Positions 23,752 through 35,938 of a DNA stretch of 64,000 nt are shown piece by piece. Made by a program: the position numbers and the translations under genes. The notes below the pieces were generated by a model, which saw nothing but the letters and a program-made list of their open reading frames with translations, had not been told where the DNA came from and did no database searches. Every line of letters starts with the position of its first letter. Position 1 is the first letter of the stretch. This stretch comes from Terana coerulea. Lineage: Eukaryota > Basidiomycota > Agaricomycetes > Polyporales > Phanerochaetaceae. The stretch is from contig JAKOGH010000690.1 in assembly GCA_024811115.1 (NCBI GenBank), positions 496,001 to 560,000 on the forward strand. The letters are read 5' to 3'.

Positions 23752-26700
23752 TCAGGAACCACGCGTACCCATCGTTATCCGGTCTCCAAGAGACAGCGCT
23801 ATACCCTGCGTCTTGCTACGGATCCGGACGTGGCCCAGTGATGGTGCCTGCCTCCGTGCGCTCGATGCTCAGGTTGGCGAGCGCATCCTCGCCTGGCGAG
23901 TTTACGTTTTGTTGAGTGCACGCCCGAGGAAAGAGACACAAGACAACGTACCGAACAGACTGCGAGCGTACATATTCGCCGACAGGAAGTCGCACTCGCC
24001 GGATATGGCGCCCTCAGGTGTCAGGCACGACATGTTGGTCGCGCTCATCACATGTTTGAGGTAGTCCCGTGGAGCGCTGCATGCGCTGCTTCAGTAATAG
24101 CACTTCACCAAGGTATACTCATCGCACTTACGACATCGTGGTTGAGACATTGACCCGGTTCTCCCACTCGAACTCGGTCCACATGCTGCGGAACTGAGCG
24201 AAGAACAGTCAGCACAGGCACTCAGCAAACATGAACGGATATATTCTTACCTGAGCCTCAGTGCAGTATGCAGGCTTGATGTAGTCCATGATGTCGATGT
24301 GGATGTCGTTCAATATCACACATTGCTCAGACATGCCGGGGCCCTCCCATAATATGCTGCCGAAGATGACGCCTGTCTCGGTCGATGAGACCTTGATAGT
24401 CGCTTTGATGCTCTGGAAGCTGTGGGGCGCGATGGTATACGTCGTTGGCCGCTCGACGAGCTTCAGATCGCCCAAGGTAGCGAAGTCGAGACAGAGATTT
24501 TGCAGGGTGTTTGCCGTTTGATTGACCAGCAACACGTCTAGTGCATTGTCAGCAAAAGTAGCGACTATACGCGCTTGTGCAAGACATACCGAGGAGAATG
24601 TCGAAGCCGTGAACTTTGACGTAGGCTTCCGCGTAGATGGGATCAGAGAAACCTAAACCATCCTCGATTGAGTCGTTTTATCGGGCTGTCAAGATTGACA
24701 CGAACCAGTGAGCTGAGAGATCCGACTGAGGTTCGACAGGAAGTCTTCCTGCGTGTTTTCGGCACCAGTGGCACGGACGAGGTCTTCCCGCTCCTGCACA
24801 GCATCATCAGCGCATACGCTCACAGAATACGCAGCAGACATACGTCAATAATATCGTCGGCTGCTTTCTTCGAGAACAGGCGGAACGACAAAGGTCGTCC
24901 ACCTGGATCGCCACCGGCTTCGTGCTCTCTTGCTCCTTCTTCTCCGCCGCCTTCTTCTCCTGCGCAGACAGCATCTTGGCGTACGCGCTCTTCGTGTCTT
25001 TCAAGAAGAGCTCGTGCACGGCCGGCTTTTCCTGGAGGTTGCTCAGCGTCTCGATGCAGTTCATGATGCGCTCGCTCGAATCTTCGTCGATGGGCACAGG
25101 AGACAAACTTGGACTGCCCGACGCGGATGACCGACGCCATGATAAGCATAGCCTGAGTTTCCTGGTCAGTAAGCGTGTAGGTTTAGTTTCTGTATATGCA
25201 CGCACCTCGGCGCGGAGCTTGTTAGTAGCTTGCTGATCATCGCCTTGCTCTGAATGCCTCAAGACCAACTTTGTCACAGCGGAAGAGAGAACAGAGCCAG
25301 TGAAGAAGTCGCCGCCGAGAATCAAGGCTATTGGTACGATCAGCTGCGTGGACTGGCTGAAGGATTGAAGCATACATACTGCGCAAAGGGGGCTTAGCAG
25401 CAGCCTTGACAGCCTCAAGTCTCGCGTTCGACACGCTCGTGAACGCCGTCTCCGTCGCATACGTTCCATCCGCAAGTACTTTAGGCTTTGTGCTCTCCGT
25501 CTTCACATCGTCCTTCTTCTCCTCTTCAGCCCCGCCAGCCTCGTCCAGCAGCTTCTGTTCCGAGGCCAGGATCGGAATCTCTCCGAGGACCTTGCGAAGC
25601 TCCTGGAACGTCTGGTGAATCTCTGGGACGGACTCCGCGTATTCACCCAGGATCCAGAGGACGCCGCGGTACACCTTGCCAGACTTGATTTCCGAGAGCG
25701 TCTGGATGAGCTTCTCGCAGATGGTCGTCCGTAGTTGAGGGAACTTCTCGACGACTTCTCTATAATTTGGTGAGCCCACAGTGTTGGGGAGCTAGTGGAA
25801 GGTACTTACCGGACAAATGCAACAACGTCGAGGGCTGACGGGTTGTTAGAATCACCCAAGAAGTCCATGAGGGCATGAACGACGGTGCCAGCAACCTCGG
25901 AGAACCGAATAGCGCATACATGGATGGACTGGATGAGCAACTGTCGATACTCAGGAGCCTAATACAAAATTTAGTCACATTCGGCTCATAAGTGTGTAAC
26001 AAGTAGTACCTTCTCGAATTCTTGCTCCTGTGTCCGCTGAAGTTGCTTCTTGAGGAAGAGAACAACTTCCTCGACGTTTCGGCTCGAAGTCAAGCTCAGG
26101 ACGATGCCGATCGCTTTCCGACGTACTTCAAGATCCGTGCTGAAGTACTGTCAGCTGTTGTGCATTCGGGCACTGACTACGGACATACCTGCTCAGGACC
26201 TGGAGGATATCCATTATCAAGCTGTCCAGCACGAGACCATGTCTTGACCGTAGAGCATCCAATCGGTCAAGCACAATGAGTTTCGCATTGTTGTCCGACT
26301 CCTTCATGACGAGGTTGATGTAGCATGATGCAGCGGCTGCTGAAGGTCAGCAATCAGTCGGAACGTGTCCACTGAGCTTCTCACCTTTGACGGCGGCGGG
26401 GTTCTGCGTTAATGAAGTAAGGGTGGTCGCAGCTTCGTACTTGACGGCAGTTGAGGAAGCGTTCAGAAGCTCGGAGATCAAGAGGATGTATCGTGCTCTG
26501 TGCGACGTGTCCGTCTTGCAGTCTAGCCGGATGACCTCGATGATGCTCATCTGCAGCAGCTCGTCCATGGCGGGGATCTGGTCGAAGACCTGCAGGATGT
26601 ACTCGACGGCCTTGGGCATGGCGCAGTTCGCGAGGAACACGAACGCGTTGCGCTTGCATGTCGCGTCCGACTCCGCGGCGAGGAAAGTCTGGATGAGCTC

Positions 26701-27386
26701 GGGGCCGTCGGGGATGAGGCTTTCAAACTGGCGGTAGATGGAATACACGGCGAAGACAGCGTTCTTGCGGACGTATGAATGACGGTGCTCGAGGCACGAG
26801 CGGCAGATGGGGATGAGAGGTTCCAGGATCTCGTTGTCCTTTGATATCTTCGTTAGGAATCGAAGAGATGCCCCGCGGATGTATTCGTTTGGATGTTGCT
26901 AGACTCGGCACGCTTAAAAGAGGCGTCATCAAGCAAGCCGGGTATGAGACTTACGAGGTCGTTACGAATGGCGTTGCTTCACGCTTGAACTTAGCATTGA
27001 ATATTAAAATAAGTTACATGCGACTCACACAACTAAGATCATCTCCTGCTTGAGCTTTCCGGTGTCATCATACTTCGGGCACACTTCCCAGTAGAAATGC
27101 AGCAGCTTCTTCAGGGCCTTGTTCTTCGAGGGCATGATGTATTGTATGACTGGCATAAGAAGTGCCGGCTGGACAGGCACGCATATAAGACCCTAACACC
27201 CGACGTCGCACCCAGTATTAGTCGTACCTCAGGATTCCCATTAATCGTAGAGACTATAATCTTCCGCAACGTGTCAAGCTTGACCTCGTCCGAGCCCTTC
27301 TGGAGTGCCGACCTTAGTTCTGCGGTGGTCGGTGTCTCGGTGTTATCCTCAGTAACAACCGTGTAGCATGGTGCCTCCGACGCCAT
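23752..27386 (-). CDS. SEC26: Coatomer subunit beta (COPI coat)
   Basis: Core adaptor of COPI, which carries Golgi-to-ER and intra-Golgi traffic. The start gives [25 protein letters not shown]-repeat trunk follows ([53 protein letters not shown]), then the appendage domain ([31 protein letters not shown] strands), ending [15 protein letters not shown]. Length and order match full beta-COP. Introns include sites near 27300, 26950, 26390, 26170, 25960, 25780, 25370, 25150 and 24600. Two one-base breaks: an extra base near 25098 (QSKFVS to [12 protein letters not shown]) and a missing base in AAA at 24890-24892 (QVDD to [13 protein letters not shown]). Being essential, this gene is the best sign that such breaks are sequence errors. 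Confidence 0.95.
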
Positions 27387-27728
27387 TTTGGAAGTGTAGA
27401 ACGGCTAGCGTCGGGGAAATACAGGGTGAGCGGGGTGGAAAGCGTCGTAGTAGAGAACACGGTATACGATCGCTACAGTACACGGCATTCGCCCACGTGG
27501 CGCAGGGCGTCTACGAAGGTCCCATTAATCCACGAGATTCAAATGTTCATGTTGGACAGCTGGCCGAGCAACAGGCTAAGATGGAGGCGACCTGTCAGCA
27601 TGAATAACAGAACACTGAGCATACAAGGTGATATCAATAGTATTGAGAAAGACTAGAAGCAGCAAATACAAAGGGAGATACGAGATGTTACAAGAAGCCG
27701 AAGGTAATAATCCATAGGCTCCCGCTCT

Positions 27729-28689
27729 TCAAGCAGGAAGACCAAGGGTTTGTCTCTGAGGGGTAATCAGAATCGATCATTGAAGATAGAGTAAGTTCTA
27801 TAGCTTACCAGTTGAACCATCGCATCACGCTCTTGCGGTGGTAGCTGCGCGATTTGCTCAGGTGTCATAGACAGGACACGCAGTATCAGGGCCTAATGAC
27901 ATTGATCAGCTTATTGTACAGCTCAGCTGTGAGATATACACCGTACTTTTTGATCTTCAGGAATATTGGCCAAAGCTGGCGGTAGGGCGGGCGGTGCTGG
28001 AGCATGAGGCGTCGGCGTATGGGATGGCTGCGCCCCACTGTACCCACCCATGTGCGAAGGAGGTCCACCATAAGGCGGACGCATGTTCGGAGGCGGCGCG
28101 TTCTGCTGTGGATAGCTCGGGCCAGGTTGGGGTTGTTGCATGGGGTAGCCCTGAGGCCCCGGAGGCGGATAGTTTGGCGTCGGGCCGCGTAGAGGATACT
28201 GGGGAGCGCTGTTCGGAGGATACGCGGGTGTTGGCCCTCGACCGTAGGGGCGGTGTATTACCCCGTGATCCTGGCTGGCTATTCATATGCGGAGGGATCG
28301 CTGGCATGGGTGGTGGTGGTGCTTGATGCATGGACGGAGGCGCAGCCGCTACAGGGAGAGCAGATGGCGCAGGTGCGGTTGCGGGTTGACTGGCACCTGC
28401 TCCAAAATCCGCCAAAGTTTTCTTGAAATAAGTCAGTGTGCAAAGACCGAATCAGCGAGGGCGTCTGCTTACCTGCGTGACTTCCATGTTGACAGCATTG
28501 AGGTTGACCATGACGGCCATGAGTGCGTATGCAATCTGAGGTTGTGCTGCTAAAATGGCGCGAGCTTGCTCCGGTGTGGTTTTCTGCGGGATGTTAAGGG
28601 CATATAAGCGTGACAAGGTTGCTTGCGCTCACTCTGAGCTGAAGGAGCAATTCAAGGAGCTGCTCCTCTTGAACAGCAGGGGTGGCCAT
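27729..28689 (-). CDS. CstF-64/Rna15-like cleavage factor, hinge and C-terminal domains only
   Basis: mRNA 3'-end processing factor. The N-terminus is the hinge (EEQLLELLLQLRKTTPEQAR, ILAAQPQIAYALMAVMVNLN), which in CstF-64 binds CstF-77 or symplekin. A Pro/Gln/Gly/Tyr-rich middle follows, then the CSTF C-terminal helices (ALANIPEDQKALILRVLSMT, PEQIAQLPPQERDAMVQL) and QTLGLPA before TGA. No RRM precedes the hinge: the ATG at 28687-28689 sits just upstream of it and the neighbour begins only 281 bp away. So it is either an RRM-less paralogue or the RRM is encoded elsewhere. In the middle, CCCC at 28261-28264 seems to have one base too many; dropping it gives VIHRPYGRGPTPAYPP. Divergent from MED11. 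Confidence 0.82.
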
Positions 28690-28970
28690 TTTGACTGCTG
28701 TGTGCTGAGTAGATAGCTAAGTTAAACTTCAAGACACAACGTATTTATGCTAAATAGCTGGAGCGGATAGTGTCGATGCGACGGGATGTGGTCAGTGAGA
28801 GAACAGGATGGCGCGTGACAAGACACTCGCGTACTGGAGAGTGACATGGCGCATCAGACGCGCCTCTTGAGGACGTAACACTTCGCCTCGCGTCACATTC
28901 GCGCTTTCAAGTTGTTCATCGCAACCGTGCATACTCAGAACTACGTGCTTCACATTTACCGCTGCTCCCC
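28690..28970. promoter_or_regulatory. Shared promoter gap between CstF-like gene and MED11
   Basis: 281 bp between divergent start codons. Two RNA polymerase II-linked genes share it. No TATA box is evident; inference is from layout. Confidence 0.45.
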
Positions 28971-29624
28971 ATGTCGGCGCAAAATACCGCTGATTTTGCT
29001 CCAACCAAGCGTGAGCGAAGAGGATATGGCTACATGGACATCAAGTCGCACTGCAAGGCAAATCTACGCGCTGAGCGATGTCGAGAAAGTGACCATCTCG
29101 CTAAGTTACGCTTGTAGCACCCATGTACTCATGCCTTAGTCGAACAGGACATAGGTCGACTGTTATCTCTTGCAGCATCTTCAATATCCCATCTCACTCT
29201 GCCTCAAACGGACGGTCCAGATGACGGCTTGCCACAAGGCGGCGAACGTTCCGAGCAATTCGTCCTCGAAGTCAGCGAGTATTTTGAACGACTAGATGTA
29301 CGCAGGCTTCCCCCTACCGGGGTTTTTCTCTAATGAATTTGCCAGGCCATACATATCGGCATCCGCTCCTCCCTCGCACACATCCGACAATCTCGCATAG
29401 CTCCTTCTGCCATAAACGCGCCGCCCCCCGGCTTCGTCCCACCATCTCTCGGAGTAGGCCTGCCAACATCATCCAGTCAGTCAGCCGACCAGGGCGGGCG
29501 AGGGTTGCAAGAGGAGAGGGTCGAGAGAGATGCGTGGACCGGGATCCTGGACGCGCTCACCAGACTGAAGGAAGCGAAGGACAGGGAGCGAACTGCCGCA
29601 AATTCAACGCAATCGGATGTCTAA
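28971..29624 (+). CDS. MED11: Mediator subunit 11
   Basis: Small head-module subunit of Mediator that pairs with MED22 and touches TFIIH/Rad2. Exons read MSAQNTADFAPT, then TARQIYALSDVEK, then EQDIGRLLSLAASSISHL, YFERLD, and after an intron at 29297-29345 AIHIGIRSSLAHIRQSRI, ending LQEERVERDAWTGILDAL and TRLKEAKD; TAA stop. The coiled-coil helices fit the family's four-helix bundle. The first splice is awkward: the good GTGAGC donor at 29011 leaves the next exon (from 29046) out of frame by one base; a GC donor at 29009 would fit, or a base is missing. Convergent with tubulin cofactor A, 114 bp apart. Confidence 0.85.
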
Positions 29625-29738
29625 GCGAAGCATTCGTGACTAGGAATTATCCAAAATCTAGCATATGGGAGCAGCCGAGCGGTATGGGCTATAAGGGAAA
29701 CGTACAAGTATAGAGCAACCCGTCCAAGTCCATCCGAC

Positions 29739-30265
29739 TCAAACGCTAACTTCTTCCAGCACCTCCTTTGCCTGCAAGATCTCCTCGTCGTTGGTGAGCT
29801 CCGGGTCCTTTTCCGCCGCAAGCTATGCACCAAACACCTCATTAAATAGTCGAAGGAGTGGATGGATGAACGTACGAGGATCTGCCGCAGGTCCTGGACG
29901 GCGCTACCGAGCCTCGTCGCGGTGTCCTCCACCATCTTGTGGGACTCCTCGAGCATACGGTTCTGTTGCAGCGGTGCGCTATCAGTAGCGGGCCTTGCAT
30001 CATGCGATGTACCACGTACTCCGTTCTTGATGTCCCACTCTTCGGCATTATTCGCGACGAACTTGTCTACCTTGATCTTCTGCTGTTCTGCCTCGGCGAT
30101 ATATGACTTATGCTCCTTGAATAGCCTATTTGCGCGCGCGAATGAACGAGTGCAGGCTCTCGATATGCATGTCCCTCTGGAGTAATAACAATGAGAGTGC
30201 ACGGACCTTTTACATACACCTGTCTTAATCTTCAATTGGCGTTTAACAGCTGCATGATCGCTCAT
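29739..30265 (-). CDS. TBCA: Tubulin-specific chaperone A (Rbl2-like)
   Basis: Binds free beta-tubulin in the folding pathway. The start ATG at 30263-30265 gives MSDHAAVKRQLKIKTG; exons continue RLFKEHKSYIAEAEQQKIKV, DKFVANNAEEWDIKNG, NRMLEESHKMVEDTATRLGS, AVQDLRQIL and LAAEKDPELTNDEE, ending EVLEEVSV before TGA. About 105 residues, a three-helix coiled-coil like the family. Four short introns, roughly 30120-30220, 29970-30015 and 29820-29880 among them. Confidence 0.93.
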
Positions 30266-32499
30266 GGTGGTAAGTGTCTCGGAGAAGTCTGAAAGAAATT
30301 CGGTGGCGACAGTGGTGGTGGTGGTACCGGAGAGAGGGTTCAAGCAGGCTAGACTGAGGAATGCCTCCGGTAGGCGTTGTAATGCTGAATACTATGCCCT
30401 AAATAATCGTGAACTCCGTTATCCACATCGCAGCATCGATGACGTCCTTCTACCGCAGATAGAGTTGAGCTATAGCACAGCCGTACGCGTTTGTATGATC
30501 TGCAGTTCACATAGTGACCTCAGGTAAAGGTAAAGATGGTCGAAGTCATTTTATAAGGGAGCCAAATTGCGAGGGTTTACGAGCACTACTCAGTCGTCCG
30601 CCCATGCCAAGTCTGGATTGGTACTGCCAGCAGACAGTGGTTCATGCGCGCCTTACCTAAGCTTGCGCCATGACTGTCGAATGTACAGAATTTTTTCAAG
30701 TAGCTGTTACTTTCTGTACTTTGCACTCAAGCACACTCGGAAGTCCAGTACATACATGTGTCATTGCGGGGTCGTCAACAACTACCGATACATCGAACGC
30801 TCGCCTACATGCAGTCTACCTAACAAGAGACAGCACAAAAGGACGGACAGCCGACGTCGAACACGGAGATGAAGGTAGGTATGTGCAGGGCAGCTCCAGA
30901 GCGAGCCGAGAGGGGGAACGATGCTATGCATTGCGTGCGTGCGTCATGATAGGGTGCTAGATGCTACAACAAAAAAAGTGTGCGGTACATGGAAAGCGGA
31001 GACGAGGCGACCGAGGGGACAGCAGCGCGGGCGCACAGGGGGCGTGACGGTCCAGGGCGCCGTCTCTGCGGGCACGCGCGTTCTCATCGACAGTCGACGC
31101 CGCGAGCTCGGAGCGGCCGCCGTCGTACGTCGGGACCACCATATGCAAGCGTAAGGACACAGCCCGCAAGCGGGCCGCGCCCAGCTGGCACTTACCGGAG
31201 ACTGCAACTCGACACCGTCGTCGCACGCCGCGACGCGCAACCGCACACACGCAGCACAACACGCACTCGGCGGGCTCGGCGAACGCGCCGTCGCACGTGA
31301 ACTAGCACGCGCTCGGACGGGCTCACGGAGGGCGGAGGCGCGGCGCTGGGGACGGGAGCGCACACGGGTGGAGAGGTGGAGGAGTCGCCGGTTGGCAGGT
31401 CTTGACAGCGGACAGGCGGCGGGTAGAGCGGGCGTCGAGAGTGGGATGCGAGAGAACAGCGGTGCGAGGAGACGGTGCCGGTCTTCCCTGGCTGGGGCGC
31501 GTGCTGTGCATAGCTAGCCTGGTCAAGCGTCGCGAGGCCGGAAGGAAATGTGGGTCTCGCGGGACTCGTCGAGGGATGTGCTCATGCCAGATGGAGGCAG
31601 GGCCATCGCGGGGTCGCCCAAAGGCGGTGATCAGGCGCCGTAGGACGCGAGAGCGGCGTGGCGGGCATGAGGCACCGAGGCGGTGCCCACAGAGGGGATC
31701 CACGACAAAGCCGATTCGTCGAGGCGGGCGTTACGAGAGGGGCAAAGCGTCCTGAGAACGCGACGGAGAAGAGTACGTCGCCGGTGTGTTGGCGAGCGCC
31801 CTGTGCGCAGCGAGGCACGGAACCACAGCGAAGTGGTCGTACGCCGTCAACTGCAGGGCGCTGGATGGCGGGACGGGGGTCGAGGACGGAGACGTGCGAG
31901 CAGGGACAGGACACATCACGCCCATGTGGGTGTGGGTGCAAGATAGCGCCGTCGAGGCAGCGAGGCGCCGTAGGCGCCTCAAGCATGCACTCGAGGTCTT
32001 GCGTCGGTGTCCGTCCGCTGTCGGGCTCGGTCCAGTGACGTGGGGGCCATCGTCGTAGGCTCTTGTCGGTCGTGGGTTCTCGACTTGCGCGGCTCGGCCG
32101 CGAGACGGGTTGCGAGTCTTGAACGTGACGAAGTCGATGCGTCGCTGACGCGAAGCGCGGCGGCTGGGTGTGGGTCTGTGGACACCGCAGAGAGGGAGGA
32201 AAATGTGGGCATGACAAAACAACATGAGAGGACAAGCGTGTAGGAACGGATAGGAGGGATGGGGGAAGCCGGTGCGGAGTGTATGGAGGAGACGTGCGTG
32301 CCGAGAGCGTATAAAGACAATAAACACGGTGTGATATGGATAGGTGGGGAATGAGGGATATTGCGGAAAATATTGTCCATGTAAATGCATCACCTGCGCC
32401 GGCAGGTATAACCATCGTGAAGTCGTAAAACCCATGCGTAAAATCCATGATTTTCAAGTGCTCAGACACGAGCTTTTCCAGGCGTTGACCAAGAGGTGG
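30266..32499. other. 2.2-kb gene-poor stretch downstream of the bHLH gene
   Basis: No recognisable protein. Three things stand out. A GC-rich block at about 30960-31360 has a minus-strand Cys-rich segment (ECVLCCVCAVARRG) followed by a GTAAGT donor. A minus-strand open frame of 295 codons (31582-32469) is Pro/Ser/Arg-rich and looks non-coding. Long pyrimidine tracts on the minus strand (32190-32380) resemble a UTR. It may hold a long bHLH 3' UTR or a non-coding transcript. Confidence 0.35.
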
Positions 32500-33507
32500 T
32501 CAAAACTGTGAGCCCGGACCCGTCTGTTGAGCGGCGGCGACGGCCGACGCTGCTGCTGCATGGCGCTGCTCAGCAGTACCGAGCATCAGAGCCTCGTTCA
32601 CGCTGAGGGTCGTCGTCAGCGCCGCGTGTCATGTTGGTAAGGAAAAGAGTGCTTACTGCCGCAAGCGTTGAGTCTCAGCCTCTGCCTGAGCCAATCGCGT
32701 CTGCAACTGCTGCTGGGTCATCTCAAGGTACCGGATGTGCGTCGTCGCGCGGTCAAGCAAGGAGACCTTGCTCGACTTCTGGTTCGAGACCGGGAGGGCG
32801 TCCTTGAGCCTGCGATAGCCATCGCGAAGCTCGTCACGGCGCCGCTGCTCCGACTCGATGCGCTGACGGCGGATCTCCTCGCGGCGCATGTCGTTGCTGA
32901 GGTTCGACGAGGAGGGCACGAAGCTGTCGTCGTCGTCGCTGTCGAAGTCATCGGAGCCCTTCGAACGCTTCTTCACCGCCCTGGTCGACTGGCGGGTGAC
33001 GGTGGCACCACCGAGCGGGTTGAAGCGGTGCGAGCGCGGGACGGCGGCGAGGGAACCAGCGGGTACGGGTGGCGGGAGACGGCGCCGCTACCACGGCGAC
33101 TGCGGGTCGAGGCAACGCTGTCGGAGCTGAGCTCACCTGCACTCAAGTTGGACAGAGCTCCGGGGTAGATGGAGCCTGTGGGAGTGTAGGGGCGGCCGGG
33201 CGAGGAAGTACCGAAAGACGAGGCACTGGGGCCGTAGGTGTACTCGCTCATGCCGTTCGTCAGGCTCAAAGCGTTGTATCCGAGACGCGGTGATGACGTT
33301 TGCGGAACTGGTACCCGGTAAGCTCGGTGATGAATAAACAAGGGAAGAAAACTTACGACCCATGTCCGAGACGTTGAAGGGCGAGTGCGGGTACTGGAGG
33401 TACGAATCCAGGTTGGACAGGGTCTCGAAGTAGGCGGGGTTGGAGGCGTCCATGAAGGCGGGGGCCTTGGTGTGGTCGAGGACGTGTTCCATGTGCGCGG
33501 TCTCCAT
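32500..33507 (-). CDS. bHLH transcription factor (copy 1)
   Basis: DNA-binding regulator. N-terminal exon METAHMEHVLDHTKAPAFMD..., intron about 33301-33358, Ser/Pro-rich middle (MSEYTYGPSASSFGTSSPGR), an acidic stretch (SDDFDSDDDDSF), then the bHLH: REEIRRQRIESEQRRRDELR, DGYRRLKDALPVSNQKSSKV, SLLDRATTHIRYLE, followed by a leucine-zipper-like helix (QQQLQTRLAQAEAETQRL), and after an intron EALMLGTAEQRHAAAASAV to TGA. The basic region keeps the Glu and Arg residues that read CANNTG E-boxes. The frame slips at 33061-33063 (GGG on plus); one more base joins SRHPYP to AGSLAAVPRSHRFNP. Paralogous to the gene at 40863-41959. Confidence 0.87.
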
Positions 33508-35938
33508 TGAGCTTGAGATGATGGGTTGCAGAGGGATAGCTATCTTGAAAGGCGGGACGTGGGTGCGGATATCACAGATATTCTACGCAGTGGGTCGTGT
33601 GCTAAAAGTTGGGCGATGGCGAAGGTCGTGATACCTGCAGCATTTAACGCGGACAAAGACAAGAAATGTGGTGAGCGAGCCGAGAAACGTTGTCATGGAG
33701 CGCATGGACGTACAAGTGTTCGATGCTTAGACAAGTGTTGCCTCCGGCAATGCGAACAATACAATGGACAATAAGTGTCGCCCGGGGACAAGGGCGGAGG
33801 CGGACGGCGTGAGGGGAAGGGGGGTGAGGGATTGACAGGACAATTCCGGAGACTATATAGGCCCTAACGCTAGCGGGGAAATTACGCGTCTAAGACGAGT
33901 GAAAGGAACTGTACGCTTTGGGCGAGAAAACAGGGCCGAATGCCGTCCGAGCCCAAATCAGTGGGCAAACTGACGTGGAGGACCTGCGGAATCAGGGTAA
34001 TTGTGAGCCTAGCGGTAGAGTTTGCTGATGCGACTTGCCTCGTGTGCCTCCCCATTCGCTCTCTCCGGGCCTTCTGGCAGTCCCGGGAGTGCCTCTGCGG
34101 GCCCTGCACGAGCAATTATCGCAGAGCGTTGATGTCCATCAGTGCGACTGAGACCTCTGCATGGCCGACAAAATACTTCCGCGAAGGTCTCGCACAGCGG
34201 GACCATTTCCGAGGCCGTACGCCCGTTCTTTGTTGTTCCGTGCCCCCCTCCGAAGAGCGCAGGTGGTGTTCCAAAATTTGGCGAACCAGCGTTCGCGCAA
34301 AGTTAGCGAGAGCGAAGGTTTCCCGCAGGCCCGCTCTGGCGCCATCAGCTTCCGGCGCCTGTCCGTCCTTGTTCACACCGCTCACCCTGTGACTGTCTTC
34401 CGAGCGCGCTCTCACCTGGACCCAAAAGCCGGACGTGCGCCCGCTGCCAGAGAGCTTGCAGGCTCTGCACCGCCCCCGAGGAGACGAGAGCGTCCGCCCC
34501 AGCCGAGTATCGACCACCCTCGAACCGGTTTTCCCGAGATTAACCGTTATTTCTGTGTCCGCCGCTCTCCACAGGCAGCGTATGAAGATACGGGTGGATC
34601 TGCAGCTTTCTCATGGACTTTCTCGAGTCCACTTCTCCCGGACCTGCTGCACATTGCCCTCCCCTTTCATGAAAGCCTAACCATTCTTTCCGACAAGAAC
34701 TTGCCCTCCGTGCCGACGCCCATCACATTTCCTGGTACAGCCTTATCCTCCGGCTTAGCAAGTACGCGGGGACCCAGGTCAGTCCCAGTCACTTCCCGCT
34801 GTTCTTGTAGGCGAGGGAGCCACTGCTCGAGGCGACACAGCGTCCGGAGGCCACCGCGCACGTAAAGCCGCCCGGTATGTTATGCTCAAGGGTGCGTGGC
34901 TGTATCGATCACACCTGCGCATCCAAGCTTATCTGCAGCCATCGCCCCATCAGCGTACATATACCCCTGGGTCCGGCTCTCCGAGGGCGCGACGCCCTGC
35001 GCAGGATGCGCTCTCCCAAGACGGGGCCGGCAGGCGCAGGGCCTGGGCCGCTCGGTCGCCCGCGGCGTCAGGACGCCCCGCTATGCCACTCCGGGACGTT
35101 CGTCCCAAAGTTTCGTGGCCGTGTGCCAGAAAGATGTCCCAATCCGAGCCCAGCTCAGCCCCCTCTGCGATCGCCCATTTGCGCTGCTCAGCTTCTCCCA
35201 GCACAGGGAGCGCACGACCTCGTGCTCCAAGGGACGCCATCATTTCCTTCGCTGCAACGTTTTCTTCATTTCGCCCTCTGCCCGACCTGCGCTCTTTGTT
35301 TACACCTCTTAATATCAGCCCTCTTCACTCGTCACTTTACCCATTAATTCTCCTTTTGCTCCCTCGCTCCCATTTTATGAGCTGCTCCGATCAATCCAGC
35401 CCTGCGGAGGCGTAGGGATGGAACGTTCCTGCCCGCTCTACCTTCCTTCGTTGCCGCTCAACAAACCTTCGTCAGGACGAATTCAATACGCTTTTTGTGG
35501 CCGTCCGATGTCCGACGTCAGTACTGCAAGGATCTCTCTCGTAACTCCGCGTCACCTGACGCTCTCGCTTACAAGAAGAAAGAACAACGTACGTATGATG
35601 CCGTGAATGGGTCTAAGCGTACGAAGCGGTCGCCTTGTCAAGAACGCTCAGAAGGCATTCAAATAGTACCAGGCGCAAAGCAATCTTCAGATTGGTGATA
35701 AGCACAGTTCAGTCTCATGAGAGGTCGTTACAGGATAGCGATAAGTTAGTCGTAAAGACTGTCAAGCAAACGAGGTGTTGAGTCATGAAGGTCGTCAAGG
35801 TCGTGAGGGTGTCGTAAACGATGGAGGCACCATATCCCGAGAGAGCGAAGATGAGGGGAACCCAGAGAAAAGGACGAGACACCGCTACCCAGCGAAGCGC
35901 CTGGATGGCCGGTCGGGTGCAAAGGCCGTATTCGCACA
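33508..35938. other. 2.4-kb gene-poor stretch upstream of bHLH copy 1
   Basis: Contains the bHLH 5' region and the 3' flank of the membrane protein gene. A pyrimidine-rich tract at about 35200-35400 on the plus strand, followed by a small open frame (35495-35698, with YCKDLSRNSAS and ALAYKKKEQRTYD) could be a short unrecognised plus-strand gene, but I cannot assign it. The rest shows nothing convincing. Confidence 0.35.
33854..33860 (-). promoter_or_regulatory. TATA-like element upstream of bHLH copy 1
   Basis: CTATATAG lies about 350 bp upstream of the bHLH start on the minus strand and is near-palindromic. It would imply a 5' UTR of about 300 nt. Weak without transcript data. Confidence 0.35.

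Noticed and set aside
31582..32469. 295-codon minus-strand open frame
   Set aside because: Pro/Ser/Arg/His-rich, changes composition along its length, has no motif or splice pattern, and lies in pyrimidine-rich flanking DNA.
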